From positions 1-47,516 of the forward strand of contig NZ_JACSQV010000009.1 in the NCBI RefSeq assembly GCF_014836445.1: a DNA stretch of 47,516 bases, written 5' to 3'. Under the pieces are notes generated by a model, which saw only the letters and a program-made list of their open reading frames with translations, had not been told where the DNA came from and made no database searches. This document shows, one piece after another, positions 33,768 to 42,339 of the stretch; the first letter of the stretch is position 1, and each line of letters opens with the position of its first letter. The stretch comes from Cellulomonas avistercoris (GTDB lineage Bacteria > Actinomycetota > Actinomycetes > Actinomycetales > Cellulomonadaceae). The position numbers and the translations under genes are program-made.

Positions 33768-34805
33768 TCAGGCCTGCTCGGTGCCCTCGGCCTCGGCGGG
33801 GGCCTCGACGACCGGGGCCTCCTCGGCGGCGGGCTCGGCAGCCTCGACGGCTGCCTCCTCGCGTGCCTCGGCCGCGGCGGCGGCCTCGACGGCCGGAGCG
33901 GCGTCCTGGCCGGGGACCACGGCGGTCTCGTCGGGACCGGCGGTCCCGGGAGCGACCTCGGCGTCACCGGCCTGCTCGGCGGCGGCCTCGACGGCTGCCG
34001 GCGCGAGCGCCGGGTCCTGCAGACCGGCCTCGGCACCGGCGAGGAGCTCGCGCTCCCACTCGGCGAGCGGCTCGGCGGCGGCCTCGCCGCCCTGCGCTGC
34101 GGCGTTGCCGCCCGAGTGGCGCTTGAGCGTGCCGTCGGCGACCGCGTCGGCGATCACGCGGGTGAGCAGCTGGACGGCGCGGATCGCGTCGTCGTTGCCC
34201 GGGATCGGGTAGTCGACGACGTCGGGGTCGCAGTTGGTGTCGAGGATCGCGACGACCGGGATGCCGAGCTTGCGCGCCTCGTTGACGGCGAGGTGCTCCT
34301 TGTTCGTGTCGACGATCCACACGGCCGAGGGGACCTTGGCCATGTCACGGATGCCGCCGAGCGTCTTGGTGAGCTTGTCCTTCTCGCGACGCAGGACGAG
34401 CAGCTCCTTCTTCGTCAGCGAGGAGCCCGCGACGTCGTCGAAGTCGACCTGCTCCAGCTCCTTGAGGCGCTGCAGACGCTTGTGCACGGTCGAGAAGTTG
34501 GTGAGCATGCCACCCAGCCAGCGCTGGTTGACGTAGGGCATCCCGACGCGGGCGGCCTGCTCCGCGACCGGCTCCTGCGCCTGCTTCTTCGTGCCGACGA
34601 ACAGGATCGACCCACCGTGCGCGACGGTCTGGGAGACGAACTCGTACGCGCGGTCGATGTAGGACAGCGACTGCTGCAGGTCGACGATGTAGATGCCGTT
34701 GCGCTCGGTGAAGATGAAGCGCTTCATCTTGGGGTTCCAGCGCCGGGTCTGGTGCCCGAAGTGGACACCGCTCTCGAGCAGCTGGCGCATGGTCACGACG
34801 GCCAT
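33768..34805 (-). CDS. rpsB: 30S ribosomal protein S2
   Basis: Primary small-subunit protein. Of 345 residues, about 1-245 are the conserved S2 fold ([94 protein letters not shown]). About 100 further residues are an Ala/Glu/Pro-rich acidic tail, likely disordered. ATG 34805 starts MAVVTMRQ, the family N-terminus. Preceded by a long leader, with a -10-like TAGACT at 35087-35092. Confidence 0.97.
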   Translation of the reverse strand: MAVVTMRQLLESGVHFGHQTRRWNPKMKRFIFTERNGIYIVDLQQSLSYIDRAYEFVSQTVAHGGSILFVGTKKQAQEPVAEQAARVGMPYVNQRWLGGMLTNFSTVHKRLQRLKELEQVDFDDVAGSSLTKKELLVLRREKDKLTKTLGGIRDMAKVPSAVWIVDTNKEHLAVNEARKLGIPVVAILDTNCDPDVVDYPIPGNDDAIRAVQLLTRVIADAVADGTLKRHSGGNAAAQGGEAAAEPLAEWERELLAGAEAGLQDPALAPAAVEAAAEQAGDAEVAPGTAGPDETAVVPGQDAAPAVEAAAAAEAREEAAVEAAEPAAEEAPVVEAPAEAEGTEQA

Positions 34806-35257
34806 GGCACGTCCTTCCGGCGCGCACCGCGAGGCGCGCGCACTCCTGCGGACCCGCGAGGGGCCGCGATCTCGGTTGTCGGCACGACCGGTGGTCGTGC
34901 CCCTGGTGCCACACAGCGCCCGCACCGGGCACAGGGCCCGGACCACAGCGGACGATGTCCCGCCGTCACCGTCCGGTCCGCGCGGTCCCTGCCCACCCGA
35001 GGGCGGAGCGCGGGACGCGCAGCATCGACGACGACGACCGGGGTCGTGGCACGCGAATTCGATCGGCAGAGGCCGGTCGTGTGAGCAGTCTAGCCCACCG
35101 GTGCGAGGGCCCGGAACGCACGGGGACGCGGCACGCGGGGGCGCCACCACGCCACCCCGGCGCGGCGACCCGACCCCAGGCGCCCGCCGCCGACCGTCCC
35201 TCCCCAGTCGGCCGCCCCTCGGCCCCACGGCTGGGCGCGGCCTCGCACGATGGGCCG
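34806..35257. promoter_or_regulatory. Divergent rpsB/M23 region with long rpsB leader
   Basis: This 452-bp stretch has no convincing gene. On the minus strand TAGACT (35087-35092) is the likely rpsB -10, giving a leader of about 275 nt. The leader contains a 9-bp hairpin with a 3-nt loop (34881-34889 with 34893-34901) and a weaker GCGCGC stem near 34820-34838 close to the start. A leader of this size on S2 mRNA could support autoregulation. On the plus strand CACGAT (35246-35251) is the M23 -10. Confidence 0.5.
35246..35251 (+). promoter_or_regulatory. Leaderless-type -10 for M23 gene (CACGAT)
   Basis: CACGAT ends 6 nt before the GTG at 35258; no ribosome binding site is present between them. 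Confidence 0.45.
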
Positions 35258-35812
35258 GTGCGCTCCCCCACCCGCTCTGCCGCCGCCGTACCGGGCGCCC
35301 TGCGCCGGGGCCTCGTGCTGGGTGCCGCGCTCGCGCTCGGGACGGGCTTGACGTGGCCGGGAACGAGCCCTGCGCTCCCGGACGTCGCGGCCGCCGTCGC
35401 CTACCGCCCACCCCTGGACGAGCCCGTGCAGCTGCTGCGCGGGTTCGACCCGCCGCCGCGGCCGTGGCTCGCCGGGCACCGCGGCGTCGACCTCGTCACG
35501 ACCCCCGGGGCGACGGTGAGGGCGCCCGCGGCCGGCGTGGTGACGTTCGCGGGCGCGGTCGCCGGACGCGGCGTCGTGTCGGTCCTGCACGACGACGGGC
35601 GTCGCAGCAGCCTCGAACCCGTGGGAGACCCGGTCGGCGCCGGCACCCGTGTGGTCGCAGGGGACCCGCTGGGCACGGTCGACGGGCCGGTGCACGACGG
35701 GGCGCTCGGGGTCCCCGCGCTCCACTGGGGCGTGCGTGAGGGTGACACCTACGTCGACCCCTGGGCGCTGCTCCCCGGCCGCGGACCGGTCGTGCTGCTC
35801 CCGCTCCCGTGA
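35258..35812 (+). CDS. M23-family peptidoglycan peptidase-like protein
   Basis: Exported LytM-type domain protein of 184 aa. The GTG start gives a basic N-terminus and a hydrophobic signal ([16 protein letters not shown]). The mature part has [27 protein letters not shown], supplying the first zinc ligands H and D, and ends [19 protein letters not shown]. The usual HxH second motif is reduced to ALH, so activity is uncertain. The start is supported by a CACGAT -10 six bases upstream. M. tuberculosis has a similar gene beside rpsB (family/synteny knowledge). Converges on whiG. Confidence 0.8.
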   Translation: MRSPTRSAAAVPGALRRGLVLGAALALGTGLTWPGTSPALPDVAAAVAYRPPLDEPVQLLRGFDPPPRPWLAGHRGVDLVTTPGATVRAPAAGVVTFAGAVAGRGVVSVLHDDGRRSSLEPVGDPVGAGTRVVAGDPLGTVDGPVHDGALGVPALHWGVREGDTYVDPWALLPGRGPVVLLPLP

Positions 35813-35838
35813 GCCTCCGCAGGTCTCTGCAGAGCGGG

Positions 35839-36768
35839 TCAGGCGTGCTCGGCGTCCCGCAGCCGCGTGCGCAGGCGACCCATGGCCGCCGTGTGGATCT
35901 GCGAGATGCGCGACTCGGTGACGCCCAGGACCCGACCGATCTCCGCGAGCGTCATGCTCTCGTAGTAGTAGAGGACGACGACGAGGCGCTCGCGCTCCCC
36001 CAGGCACTCGATCGCGCGCGAGAGCAGGTACTTCGTCTCCTGCGCCTCGACCGACCCGGCCGGGTCGTCGGCGCGGCGGTCGCCCAGGGTGTCGGCGAGC
36101 GTCGCCGCACCCGGGCGGTCGTCGCTCCCGGCGAGCAGCTCGTCGAGCGCCGCGATGTTGACGGACGCGAGCTGGGAGTACACGGCACGGAGCTCGCCGA
36201 CGGGCAGCTCGAGCCGCTGCGCGACCTCGGCCTCGGTCGGCGCACGGTGCAACGACGACTCCAGCTCGCCGTAGGCGCGGTCCACCGCACGGGCCTTGGT
36301 GCGCACGGAGCGCGGCACCCAGTCCATCGCCCGCAGCTCGTCGATGATCGCGCCGCGGATCCGCGACGACGCGTACGACTCGAACTTCACCGCACGGTCG
36401 GTGCGGTACTTCTCGATCGCGTCGATGAGGCCGAACATCCCGTAGGAGACCAGGTCGGCGTGCTCGACGGTCGACGGCAGGCGCATGCCGATCCGCCCCG
36501 CGACCGCCATGACGAGGGGCACGTAGTTGAGGATCAGCAGCTCGCGCGCCTCGGCGCAGTGCGTCGTCGTGAAGCGGTCCCAGGCGGCGTCGACCGGTGA
36601 GCGCGTCGCGACGACCTCGTCGGCAGGTGCGGCAGCCGTGAGCGCCGGCTCGTCGGCCGGTGCCGTCCGCTGCTGCGGGATGACGCCGGCGGGGGCGGTC
36701 CCGGGACGGTAGCCACGCAGCGCGCTGGGAGCGCCAGGACCGGCGAGGGCTTCGTGCAGTGCCGTCAT
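35839..36768 (-). CDS. whiG: FliA/WhiG-family RNA polymerase sigma factor
   Basis: Alternative sigma-70 family factor. In the 309-aa protein about 60 variable residues precede region 2 (LVMAVAGRIGMRLPSTVEHADLVSYGMFGLIDAIEKYR, VKFESYASSRIRGAIIDELRAMDWVPRSVR). Region 3 and region 4 (ESMTLAEIGRVLGVTESRISQIHTAAMGRLR) follow. The pattern is that of FliA/WhiG factors, which drive flagellar genes in motile bacteria and sporulation genes in Streptomyces. ATG 36768 has GGAG six bases upstream; an ATG at 36843, just after xerC, lacks one. The Cellulomonas target genes are not visible here; motility is the likelier role because the genus does not sporulate. Confidence 0.88.
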   Translation of the reverse strand: MTALHEALAGPGAPSALRGYRPGTAPAGVIPQQRTAPADEPALTAAAPADEVVATRSPVDAAWDRFTTTHCAEARELLILNYVPLVMAVAGRIGMRLPSTVEHADLVSYGMFGLIDAIEKYRTDRAVKFESYASSRIRGAIIDELRAMDWVPRSVRTKARAVDRAYGELESSLHRAPTEAEVAQRLELPVGELRAVYSQLASVNIAALDELLAGSDDRPGAATLADTLGDRRADDPAGSVEAQETKYLLSRAIECLGERERLVVVLYYYESMTLAEIGRVLGVTESRISQIHTAAMGRLRTRLRDAEHA

Positions 36769-36848
36769 CGTCGGCTCCGTATCTGTGCTGGTGCTGCCGG
36801 TGGTCAGGCGAGGGGAAGGGGCCCCGCCCCGGGTGGTGGTCATGGTCG

Positions 36849-37781
36849 TCAGGCCCGCGGGTGGGCGAGCTCGAAGGCCGAGCGCAGACGCTCGGCCGAG
36901 ACGTGGGTGTAGCGCTGCGTCGTCGACAGGCTCGCGTGGCCGAGGATCTCCTGCACCGTGCGCAGGTCCGACCCTCCCTCGAGCAGGTGCGTCGCGGCCG
37001 TGTGCCGCAGCGCGTGGGGTGCGACGTCGTCGACACCGACGAGCGTGGCCAGCTCGTGGACCACCGTGCGCACCTGCCGCTGGTCGATGCGGCCACCGCG
37101 CCGACCCAGCAGGAGGGCACCGCGCGCACCGTCGCGCGCCAGGCGCGGACGCCCGGTCTGCAACCACGTACGCACGGCGCGCGACGCCGGCCGCCCGAAG
37201 GGCACGACACGCTGCTTGTCGCCCTTGCCGACGACCCGCAGGGTCAGCTCGTCCAGGTCCAGGTCGTCGACGTCGGCGCTGCAGAGCTCACCGACGCGCA
37301 CACCGGTCGCATACAGGAGCTCGACGGCCGCCCAGTCGCGCACGTGGACGGGATCGCCGTCGGCGGCGCGATCGCGCGCCGCGTCGAGCAGCCGCGTGAC
37401 GGGCTCGACGGCCAGGACCGTCGGGAGCGAGCCCGCGGCGCGCGCGGTGCCCAGACGCAGGGTCGGGTCCGTGGCGACACGGCTCGTGTGGGTGGCCCAC
37501 TTGAAGAACGTCCGGGCGGCCGCCGCCCGGCGGGCGAGCGTCGCGCGGCTCAGGTCGGCGTTCGCCATCGCGGCGAGCCAGCCTCGCAGAACGGCGATGT
37601 CGATCTCGTCCACGCGGGTGACGCCGTGGCGCACCGCGTGGTTCAGCAGGTGGTCCACGTCGCCGAGATAGGCGCGGACGGTGTGCTCCGAGACGCCGCG
37701 CTGGGCGCGCAGGTGAAGGGCGAAATCGCTGCACAGAAGGGCCCGGTGGGGCGCCCCTGTGGTGATCTCCGCCATGTGCAT
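36849..37781 (-). CDS. xerC: Tyrosine recombinase XerC
   Basis: Resolves chromosome dimers at dif with XerD. The 310-aa protein has an N-terminal SAM-like DNA-binding domain (LHLRAQRGVSEHTVRAYLGDVDHLL). The catalytic residues are Arg in LYATGVRVGELC, Lys in VGKGDKQR, HALRHTAATHLLEGG, LGHASLSTTQRYTH (His and the Tyr nucleophile). Two starts compete: ATG 37781, with -10 CACCTT six bases away (leaderless), and ATG 37775, with AGGGAG six bases away. Lies between dprA and whiG. Confidence 0.93.
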   Translation of the reverse strand: MHMAEITTGAPHRALLCSDFALHLRAQRGVSEHTVRAYLGDVDHLLNHAVRHGVTRVDEIDIAVLRGWLAAMANADLSRATLARRAAAARTFFKWATHTSRVATDPTLRLGTARAAGSLPTVLAVEPVTRLLDAARDRAADGDPVHVRDWAAVELLYATGVRVGELCSADVDDLDLDELTLRVVGKGDKQRVVPFGRPASRAVRTWLQTGRPRLARDGARGALLLGRRGGRIDQRQVRTVVHELATLVGVDDVAPHALRHTAATHLLEGGSDLRTVQEILGHASLSTTQRYTHVSAERLRSAFELAHPRA

Positions 37782-37787
37782 CTCCCT

Positions 37788-37816
37788 AAGGTGACGTGCA
37801 CCACCCGGATCGACAA
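37788..37816 (-). promoter_or_regulatory. xerC promoter
   Basis: TTGTCG (37811-37816) and CACCTT (37788-37793) on the minus strand are separated by 17 bp, a fair sigma-70 pair. Initiation would fall at the first ATG of xerC. Confidence 0.5.
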
Positions 37817-37918
37817 GGCTCGTTCAGCACCGGGCCCGAATGCACTGCACGGATTGGTGGACAATGTCCGTTCCTCCGGAGTGGATTCCCACGAAAGCCG
37901 CTTTTTTTCACCCCTTCG

Positions 37919-39133
37919 CTACTCATGTCCGTCGGTGACCACCCAGCCGGCGGCAACGCGTCGCGCGAGGCCTTCGAGCTCGAGGAGACCGAGCATCGCA
38001 CGCGCCTCGGCGAGGGTCGCGCCGGCACGCGCGGCGACCTGCTCGACGTCGCGTGCGGTCCGCCGTGACAGGGCGTCGTGCACGCGGCGCGCCGGCGGCT
38101 CGAGCCCGTCGGTCGCCCGGGTGACCTCCGGACGGGGTGGTGGTGCGAGGTCCGCACCCACGGTGCCGGCCAGCTCGGCCACCTCGTCGGCGTCGGTGAC
38201 GCACACGGCGACCCCGTCGCGCAGCAGCCGGTGGCACCCCGCCGACGCGGCCGACGTGACGGGGCCGGGCACCGCACCGACCGGGCGCAGCAGGCGGGCC
38301 GCGTGGTGCGCCGTGCTCGCCGCACCCGACCGCCACGCCGCCTCGACCACGACGGTCGCGTGCGAGACAGCCGCGATCAGCCGGTTGCGCTGCAGGAAGC
38401 GTCCCCGGCTGGGTGTGGACCCGGGCGGCACCTCGCTGACCAGGCTCCCGCCTGTGCGCACCACCTCCTCGAGGAGCGACGCGTTGCCGACCGGGTACGC
38501 GCGGTCCACGCCGCCGGCGAGCACCACGTGGGTCATTCCCCCGCCCAGCAGGGCACCCCGGTGCGCCGCCGCGTCGATGCCGTAGGCACCCCCGGAGACC
38601 ACGACCCAGCCCCGGCGCGCGAGCTCGACCGCGAGATCGACCGTCACGCGCTCGCCGTAGGTCGTGCTGGCTCGCGCACCGACGAGCGCCACGGACCTGG
38701 CGGCCGTCGGCGGTCCGCCGCGGACCCACAGCGCGAAGGGCGCCAGAGCGCCCAGGTCGTCGAGGCCGCGCGGCCACGCGGGGTCGCCGGGGACGACGAG
38801 CCGCGCCCCGCAGCGGGACGCGGCGGCACGGTCCCGCTCGGGGTCGAGCGACCGCCACCGGGGCGCCCACCGCCGGACCGCCGTCTCGACCCGCCGCCGC
38901 AGCGCCCCGTCGAGCTCGCCGGCCGTCTCCTCGAGCCGTGACCAGTCGACGCGCCCGGTCGCCACGGCGTCGGCCGTCCAGGCCAGCGACGCGGACGCGC
39001 CGCACGCCTGGACCAGCGCCCCGGCCACGGCGTCGCCGGGCTCCGCCAGGGCGCTCCACACCGCCCTGGCGTGCCGGTCGCCCTCGCGACCGTCGCTGTC
39101 GCCGCGCTGCCCCGGAGGGTGGGTCGCGCTCAT
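37919..39133 (-). CDS. dprA: DNA-processing protein DprA
   Basis: Protects incoming single-stranded DNA and loads RecA. The 404-aa product has an N-terminal helical lead, and the Rossmann-type DprA core includes LVVPGDPAWPRGLDDLG, SVALVGARASTTYGERV, VVVSGGAYGIDAAAHRGAL, GGVDRAYPVGNASLL and SRGRFLQRNRLIAAVSHATVVVEA. A C-terminal winged helix (LSRRTARDVEQVAARAGATLAEARAMLGLLELEGLARR) follows. The ATG overlaps the comM stop (ATGA). The 137-nt spacer to xerC contains an A7 run. Confidence 0.94.
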   Translation of the reverse strand: MSATHPPGQRGDSDGREGDRHARAVWSALAEPGDAVAGALVQACGASASLAWTADAVATGRVDWSRLEETAGELDGALRRRVETAVRRWAPRWRSLDPERDRAAASRCGARLVVPGDPAWPRGLDDLGALAPFALWVRGGPPTAARSVALVGARASTTYGERVTVDLAVELARRGWVVVSGGAYGIDAAAHRGALLGGGMTHVVLAGGVDRAYPVGNASLLEEVVRTGGSLVSEVPPGSTPSRGRFLQRNRLIAAVSHATVVVEAAWRSGAASTAHHAARLLRPVGAVPGPVTSAASAGCHRLLRDGVAVCVTDADEVAELAGTVGADLAPPPRPEVTRATDGLEPPARRVHDALSRRTARDVEQVAARAGATLAEARAMLGLLELEGLARRVAAGWVVTDGHE

Positions 39134-40647
39134 GCCCCGTGCCCCCGGGTCCGCAGCACGAGGGCGTGCGCGACGTCGTGACGGTGCGGGGCGGCACGGC
39201 CCGCGAGGTCGGCGACCGTCCACGCGACCCGCAGCACCCGGTCGGCGCCCCGCAGGCTCAGGGTGCCGCGGTCCACCGCGCGCTCCAGGTCGGCCACCAG
39301 CGGCCGGTCGGCGCCGAGCCGCGCGTGCAGGGCGCGGCCCGGCACCTCGGCGTTGCTGCGCCACCCCGTGCCGTGCCAGCGCTCACGCTGGGCCGCGCGC
39401 GCCGCGACGACACGACCGGCGACCGTCGCGGTGCACTCGCCGGGCACGTCCCCCGCGCGGGCCGCCGGCACCTCGAGCTGCAGGTCGACGCGGTCGAGCA
39501 GCGGACCCGACAGCTTGCCGAAGTACCGCCGTCGCTGCTCCGGACGGCACGTGCACGCCAGCCCCTTGCCGACCGCGTGCCCGCACGGGCACGGGTTGGC
39601 GGCGAGGACGAGCTGGAAGCGCGCCGGGTAGCGCGCCGTGCCGGCGGCACGGTGCAGCACCAGCTCACCGTGCTCGAGCGGCTGCCGCAGCGTCTGCAGC
39701 ACGGCCGAGGTGAACTCGGGAGCCTCGTCGAGGAACAGCACGCCCCGGTGCGCGCGGGACGCCGCCCCCGGCCGCGGCAGCCCGGACCCGCCACCGACGA
39801 TGCTCGCGGGCGTCGCCGTGTGGTGCGGGTCCTCGAACGGAGGTCGACGCACCAGCCCGCCCCCCGGGTCGAACGTGCCCGCCACCGAGTGCACCGCGGT
39901 CACCTCGACCGCATCGGCCTCGTCGAGGTCCGGCAGGAGCCCGGGCAGCCGCGCCGCGAGCATCGTCTTGCCGGCACCGGGTGGCCCCACCATCAGGAGG
40001 TGGTGGCCGCCCGCTGCGGCGACCTCCAGCCCGTAGCGCGCCTCGTCCTGCCCCAGCACGTCGGACAGGTCGGGGTCGCTGCGCACCGCCACCGTGGACA
40101 CGACGTCCCGCACCGGCTCGACGTCCGGCACCTCGATGTCGGCCCCGTGGTGCACCGCGACCTGCGCGAGGCTGTCGGCGGCCAGCACCTGCGCGCCCGG
40201 CACCAGCCGCGCCTCGGCGACGTTGCCACGCGGCACGACGACCCGCGGGTGCCCGGCGGCGACCGCCGCCGCGACGGACGGCAGCACCCCCCGCACCGGG
40301 CGCAGGCGCCCGTCGAGCCCCAGCTCGCCCAGGTGGACCCAGCCCGCCACGGACGCCACGTCCACGAGCCCCGCGCCCGCCAGCGTGGCGACGGCGACCG
40401 CCAGGTCGAACGAGGAACCGGTCTTCGGCAGGGTCGCCGGTGAGAGGTTGACCGTGATGCGGCGCGTCGGCCAGGCCAGCCCGGACGACGTCACCGCAGC
40501 CCGAACGCGGTCACGCGCCTCGGCCAGCGACGCGTCGGGCAGCCCGACCAGCGTGAACGCCGGCAGCGACGGCGCGAGGTGCGACTCGACGTCCACGAGG
40601 TGCCCGACGAGCCCGACGAGCGCGACGGCGCGGGTGCGCCCGAGCAC
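39130..40647 (-). CDS. comM: YifB/ComM-type Mg-chelatase AAA+ ATPase
   Basis: Hexameric helicase-like ATPase that promotes branch migration during natural transformation in some bacteria (family knowledge). The 505-aa protein has the N-terminal ChlI-like domain (PAFTLVGLPDASLAEARDRVRAA, ITVNLSPATLPKTGSSFDLAVA). Walker A is VGPPGAGKTMLA, Walker B GVLFLDEAPEF, and ANPCPCG and LLDRVDLQLEV follow. GTG 40647 directly abuts the yraN stop. The yraN-comM-dprA order is conserved widely even where competence is unknown. Confidence 0.94.
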   Translation of the reverse strand: MLGRTRAVALVGLVGHLVDVESHLAPSLPAFTLVGLPDASLAEARDRVRAAVTSSGLAWPTRRITVNLSPATLPKTGSSFDLAVAVATLAGAGLVDVASVAGWVHLGELGLDGRLRPVRGVLPSVAAAVAAGHPRVVVPRGNVAEARLVPGAQVLAADSLAQVAVHHGADIEVPDVEPVRDVVSTVAVRSDPDLSDVLGQDEARYGLEVAAAGGHHLLMVGPPGAGKTMLAARLPGLLPDLDEADAVEVTAVHSVAGTFDPGGGLVRRPPFEDPHHTATPASIVGGGSGLPRPGAASRAHRGVLFLDEAPEFTSAVLQTLRQPLEHGELVLHRAAGTARYPARFQLVLAANPCPCGHAVGKGLACTCRPEQRRRYFGKLSGPLLDRVDLQLEVPAARAGDVPGECTATVAGRVVAARAAQRERWHGTGWRSNAEVPGRALHARLGADRPLVADLERAVDRGTLSLRGADRVLRVAWTVADLAGRAAPHRHDVAHALVLRTRGHGA

Positions 40648-41004
40648 TCAGACCACCCCGACGAGGTGCTCGACGCGCGCCGCACCCTGCCGCTGCACGA
40701 GCACGGCGATGACGTCGACCCGGACCGACCGGGCCCGGACGTCGTGCTCGCTCAGCCACCGCGCGGTGAGCCGGCGCACCCGCGCGAGCTTGCGGTGCGT
40801 GACCGCCTCGGCCGGGTGTCCGTAGGCGGTCGAGCGCCGCGTCTTCACCTCGATCGCGACGACCTCGTCCCCGTCGAGCGCGACGATGTCGAGCTCGCCC
40901 TCCGGGCACCGCCAGTTGCGGGCGAGCACCGTCCATCCCGCCTGCGTGACGAATGCCGTCGCCACGTCCTCCCCGTACCGTCCGACCGCGTCCTTCGCCC
41001 GCAC
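40648..41004 (-). CDS. yraN: YraN family endonuclease-like protein (UPF0102)
   Basis: Small predicted nuclease of the restriction-endonuclease fold; biological role poorly defined. The 118-aa product reads AKDAVGRYGEDVATAFVTQAGWTVLARNWRCPEGELDIVALDGDEVVAIEVKTRRS, giving the E/D/ExK metal-binding pattern. GTG 41004 was chosen because GGAGG lies 8 nt upstream; GTG codons at 41013 and 41022 are alternatives. Directly followed by comM. Confidence 0.9.
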   Translation of the reverse strand: MRAKDAVGRYGEDVATAFVTQAGWTVLARNWRCPEGELDIVALDGDEVVAIEVKTRRSTAYGHPAEAVTHRKLARVRRLTARWLSEHDVRARSVRVDVIAVLVQRQGAARVEHLVGVV

Positions 41005-41165
41005 GTCGACCACCTCCGGCACCGACCCTGCCCGGAGGCGTCGGGCAGCGGGCGGTGCGGCGCCGGACCGGTGGACGGGCGGTGCGCGGGAGGGGGCTGG
41101 GGGCGGCTCGAGCACCGCCGCGGACCGGACCGCGGTGGGCGTCCGCGGTGGCGTCCGCGCAGCCG

Positions 41166-41489
41166 TCAGCCGGTGAAGCCGGTCCCCGAGCCGAGGTCCA
41201 GCTCCGCCTTGGCGAGCTCCTCGACGTTGACGTCCTTGAACGTCACGACCCGGACCGACTTCACGAACCGCGCCGAGCGGTACACGTCCCACACCCAGGC
41301 GTCGACGAGCGAGAGCTCGAAGTAGACCTCGCCCGCGGCGGACCGGACCTGCAGGTCCACGTGGTTCGCGAGGTAGAACCGTCGCTCGGTCTCGACGACG
41401 TACGAGAAGAGCCCGACCACGTCGCGGTACTCGCGGTAGAGCGCGAGCTCCATGTCGGTCTCGTAGTTCTCCAGGTCCTCGGCGCTCAC
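41166..41489 (-). CDS. DUF2469 family protein
   Basis: 107-aa actinobacterial protein with SAEDLENYETDMELALYREYRDVVGLFSYVVETERRFYLAN and DAWVWDVYRSARFVKSVRVVTFKDVNVEEL. It is found next to rnhB throughout the phylum (synteny knowledge; the M. tuberculosis counterpart is Rv2901c). Function is unknown. GTG 41489 has no ribosome site but a GATGAT box 6 nt upstream, suggesting a leaderless mRNA. A 161-nt spacer separates it from yraN. Confidence 0.9.
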   Translation of the reverse strand: MSAEDLENYETDMELALYREYRDVVGLFSYVVETERRFYLANHVDLQVRSAAGEVYFELSLVDAWVWDVYRSARFVKSVRVVTFKDVNVEELAKAELDLGSGTGFTG

Positions 41490-41495
41490 GCGACC

Positions 41496-41501
41496 ATCAT
41501 C
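41496..41501 (-). promoter_or_regulatory. Leaderless-type -10 for DUF2469 gene (GATGAT)
   Basis: GATGAT on the minus strand ends 6 nt before the GTG at 41489; identical hexamer and spacing to the ispG promoter candidate. Confidence 0.45.
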
Positions 41502-41514
41502 CCCCATCGCGCCG

Positions 41515-42339
41515 TCACGACGGTCCGTGCGGTCCCGGGTCCGGCAGCAGGGGGTCCGTCGCCCAGCCGTGCCCGCTGCTCGGGACCGGTGGCTCCTGCA
41601 GGGTCGGGAGCCGCCAGGACCGGCGGTGCAGAGGGCTCGGGCCGTGCTCCCGGAGGGCGGCGACGTGCTCGGGCGCCGCATAGCCCTTGTTGTCCTCCCA
41701 GCGGTACTCGGGGTGCAGCGCGGCGTGTCGCACCATGAGCGCGTCGCGCTCGCACTTGGCCAGCACGCTGGCGGCCGCGACGCTCGCGCACGACCGGTCG
41801 GCCTTGACCCTGAGGTGCACGACCGGGACGGGCACGTCGCGCGGCGGGTCGAACAGCTCGTCCTGCGTGCCGAACAGGTCGGGCTGCGGCGGGGTGAGCC
41901 AGTCGTGCGACCCGTCGAGGACGACCGCGTCGACGTGCTCGACGACCGTGAGGACCTCGCGCAGCGCACGTGTCCCCGCCAGGCGCAGCGCCGCGATGAT
42001 GCCGCGCTCGTCGATCTCGTCGGGCGAGGCGTGCCCCACGGCGCGCGCGACGCCCCAGCGGCCGAGCGAGGGCAGCAGCGCCTGGCGCGCGGCGGGGCTC
42101 AGCAGCTTGGAGTCCGCGACGCCGCGCGGGGCCGACCGTGTCGCGACGTCGACGACCACGACGCCCACGGAGACGGGACCGGCCAGCGACCCGCGCCCCA
42201 CCTCGTCCATGCCGGCGACGTAGCGCAGCCCGGTGCGCAGCAGCGCGCGCTCGTGGCGCAGGTGCGGAGCGGGCCGCGGGGCACGACGCACCGTCCGCCC
42301 GGACGCCCGGGCGGCGGTCTCGGTACCCGCCGTCGTCAT
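41515..42339 (-). CDS. rnhB: Ribonuclease HII
   Basis: Removes ribonucleotides from DNA and RNA-DNA hybrids. The 274-aa product has [24 protein letters not shown] with catalytic D and [28 protein letters not shown] and [27 protein letters not shown]-terminal Pro/His-rich extension follows. ATG overlaps the lepB stop (ATGA), indicating coupled translation. Confidence 0.95.
   Translation of the reverse strand: MTTAGTETAARASGRTVRRAPRPAPHLRHERALLRTGLRYVAGMDEVGRGSLAGPVSVGVVVVDVATRSAPRGVADSKLLSPAARQALLPSLGRWGVARAVGHASPDEIDERGIIAALRLAGTRALREVLTVVEHVDAVVLDGSHDWLTPPQPDLFGTQDELFDPPRDVPVPVVHLRVKADRSCASVAAASVLAKCERDALMVRHAALHPEYRWEDNKGYAAPEHVAALREHGPSPLHRRSWRLPTLQEPPVPSSGHGWATDPLLPDPGPHGPS

Noticed and set aside
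31278..35084. Plus-strand frame of about 1270 codons across frr, pyrH, tsf and rpsB
   Set aside because: It runs antisense through four certain genes and their intergenic terminators, so it cannot be a real gene.
37782..37918. Possible dif site next to xerC
   Set aside because: No 28-bp sequence with XerC/XerD half-sites resembling known actinobacterial dif was seen; dif is normally near the terminus, not beside xerC.
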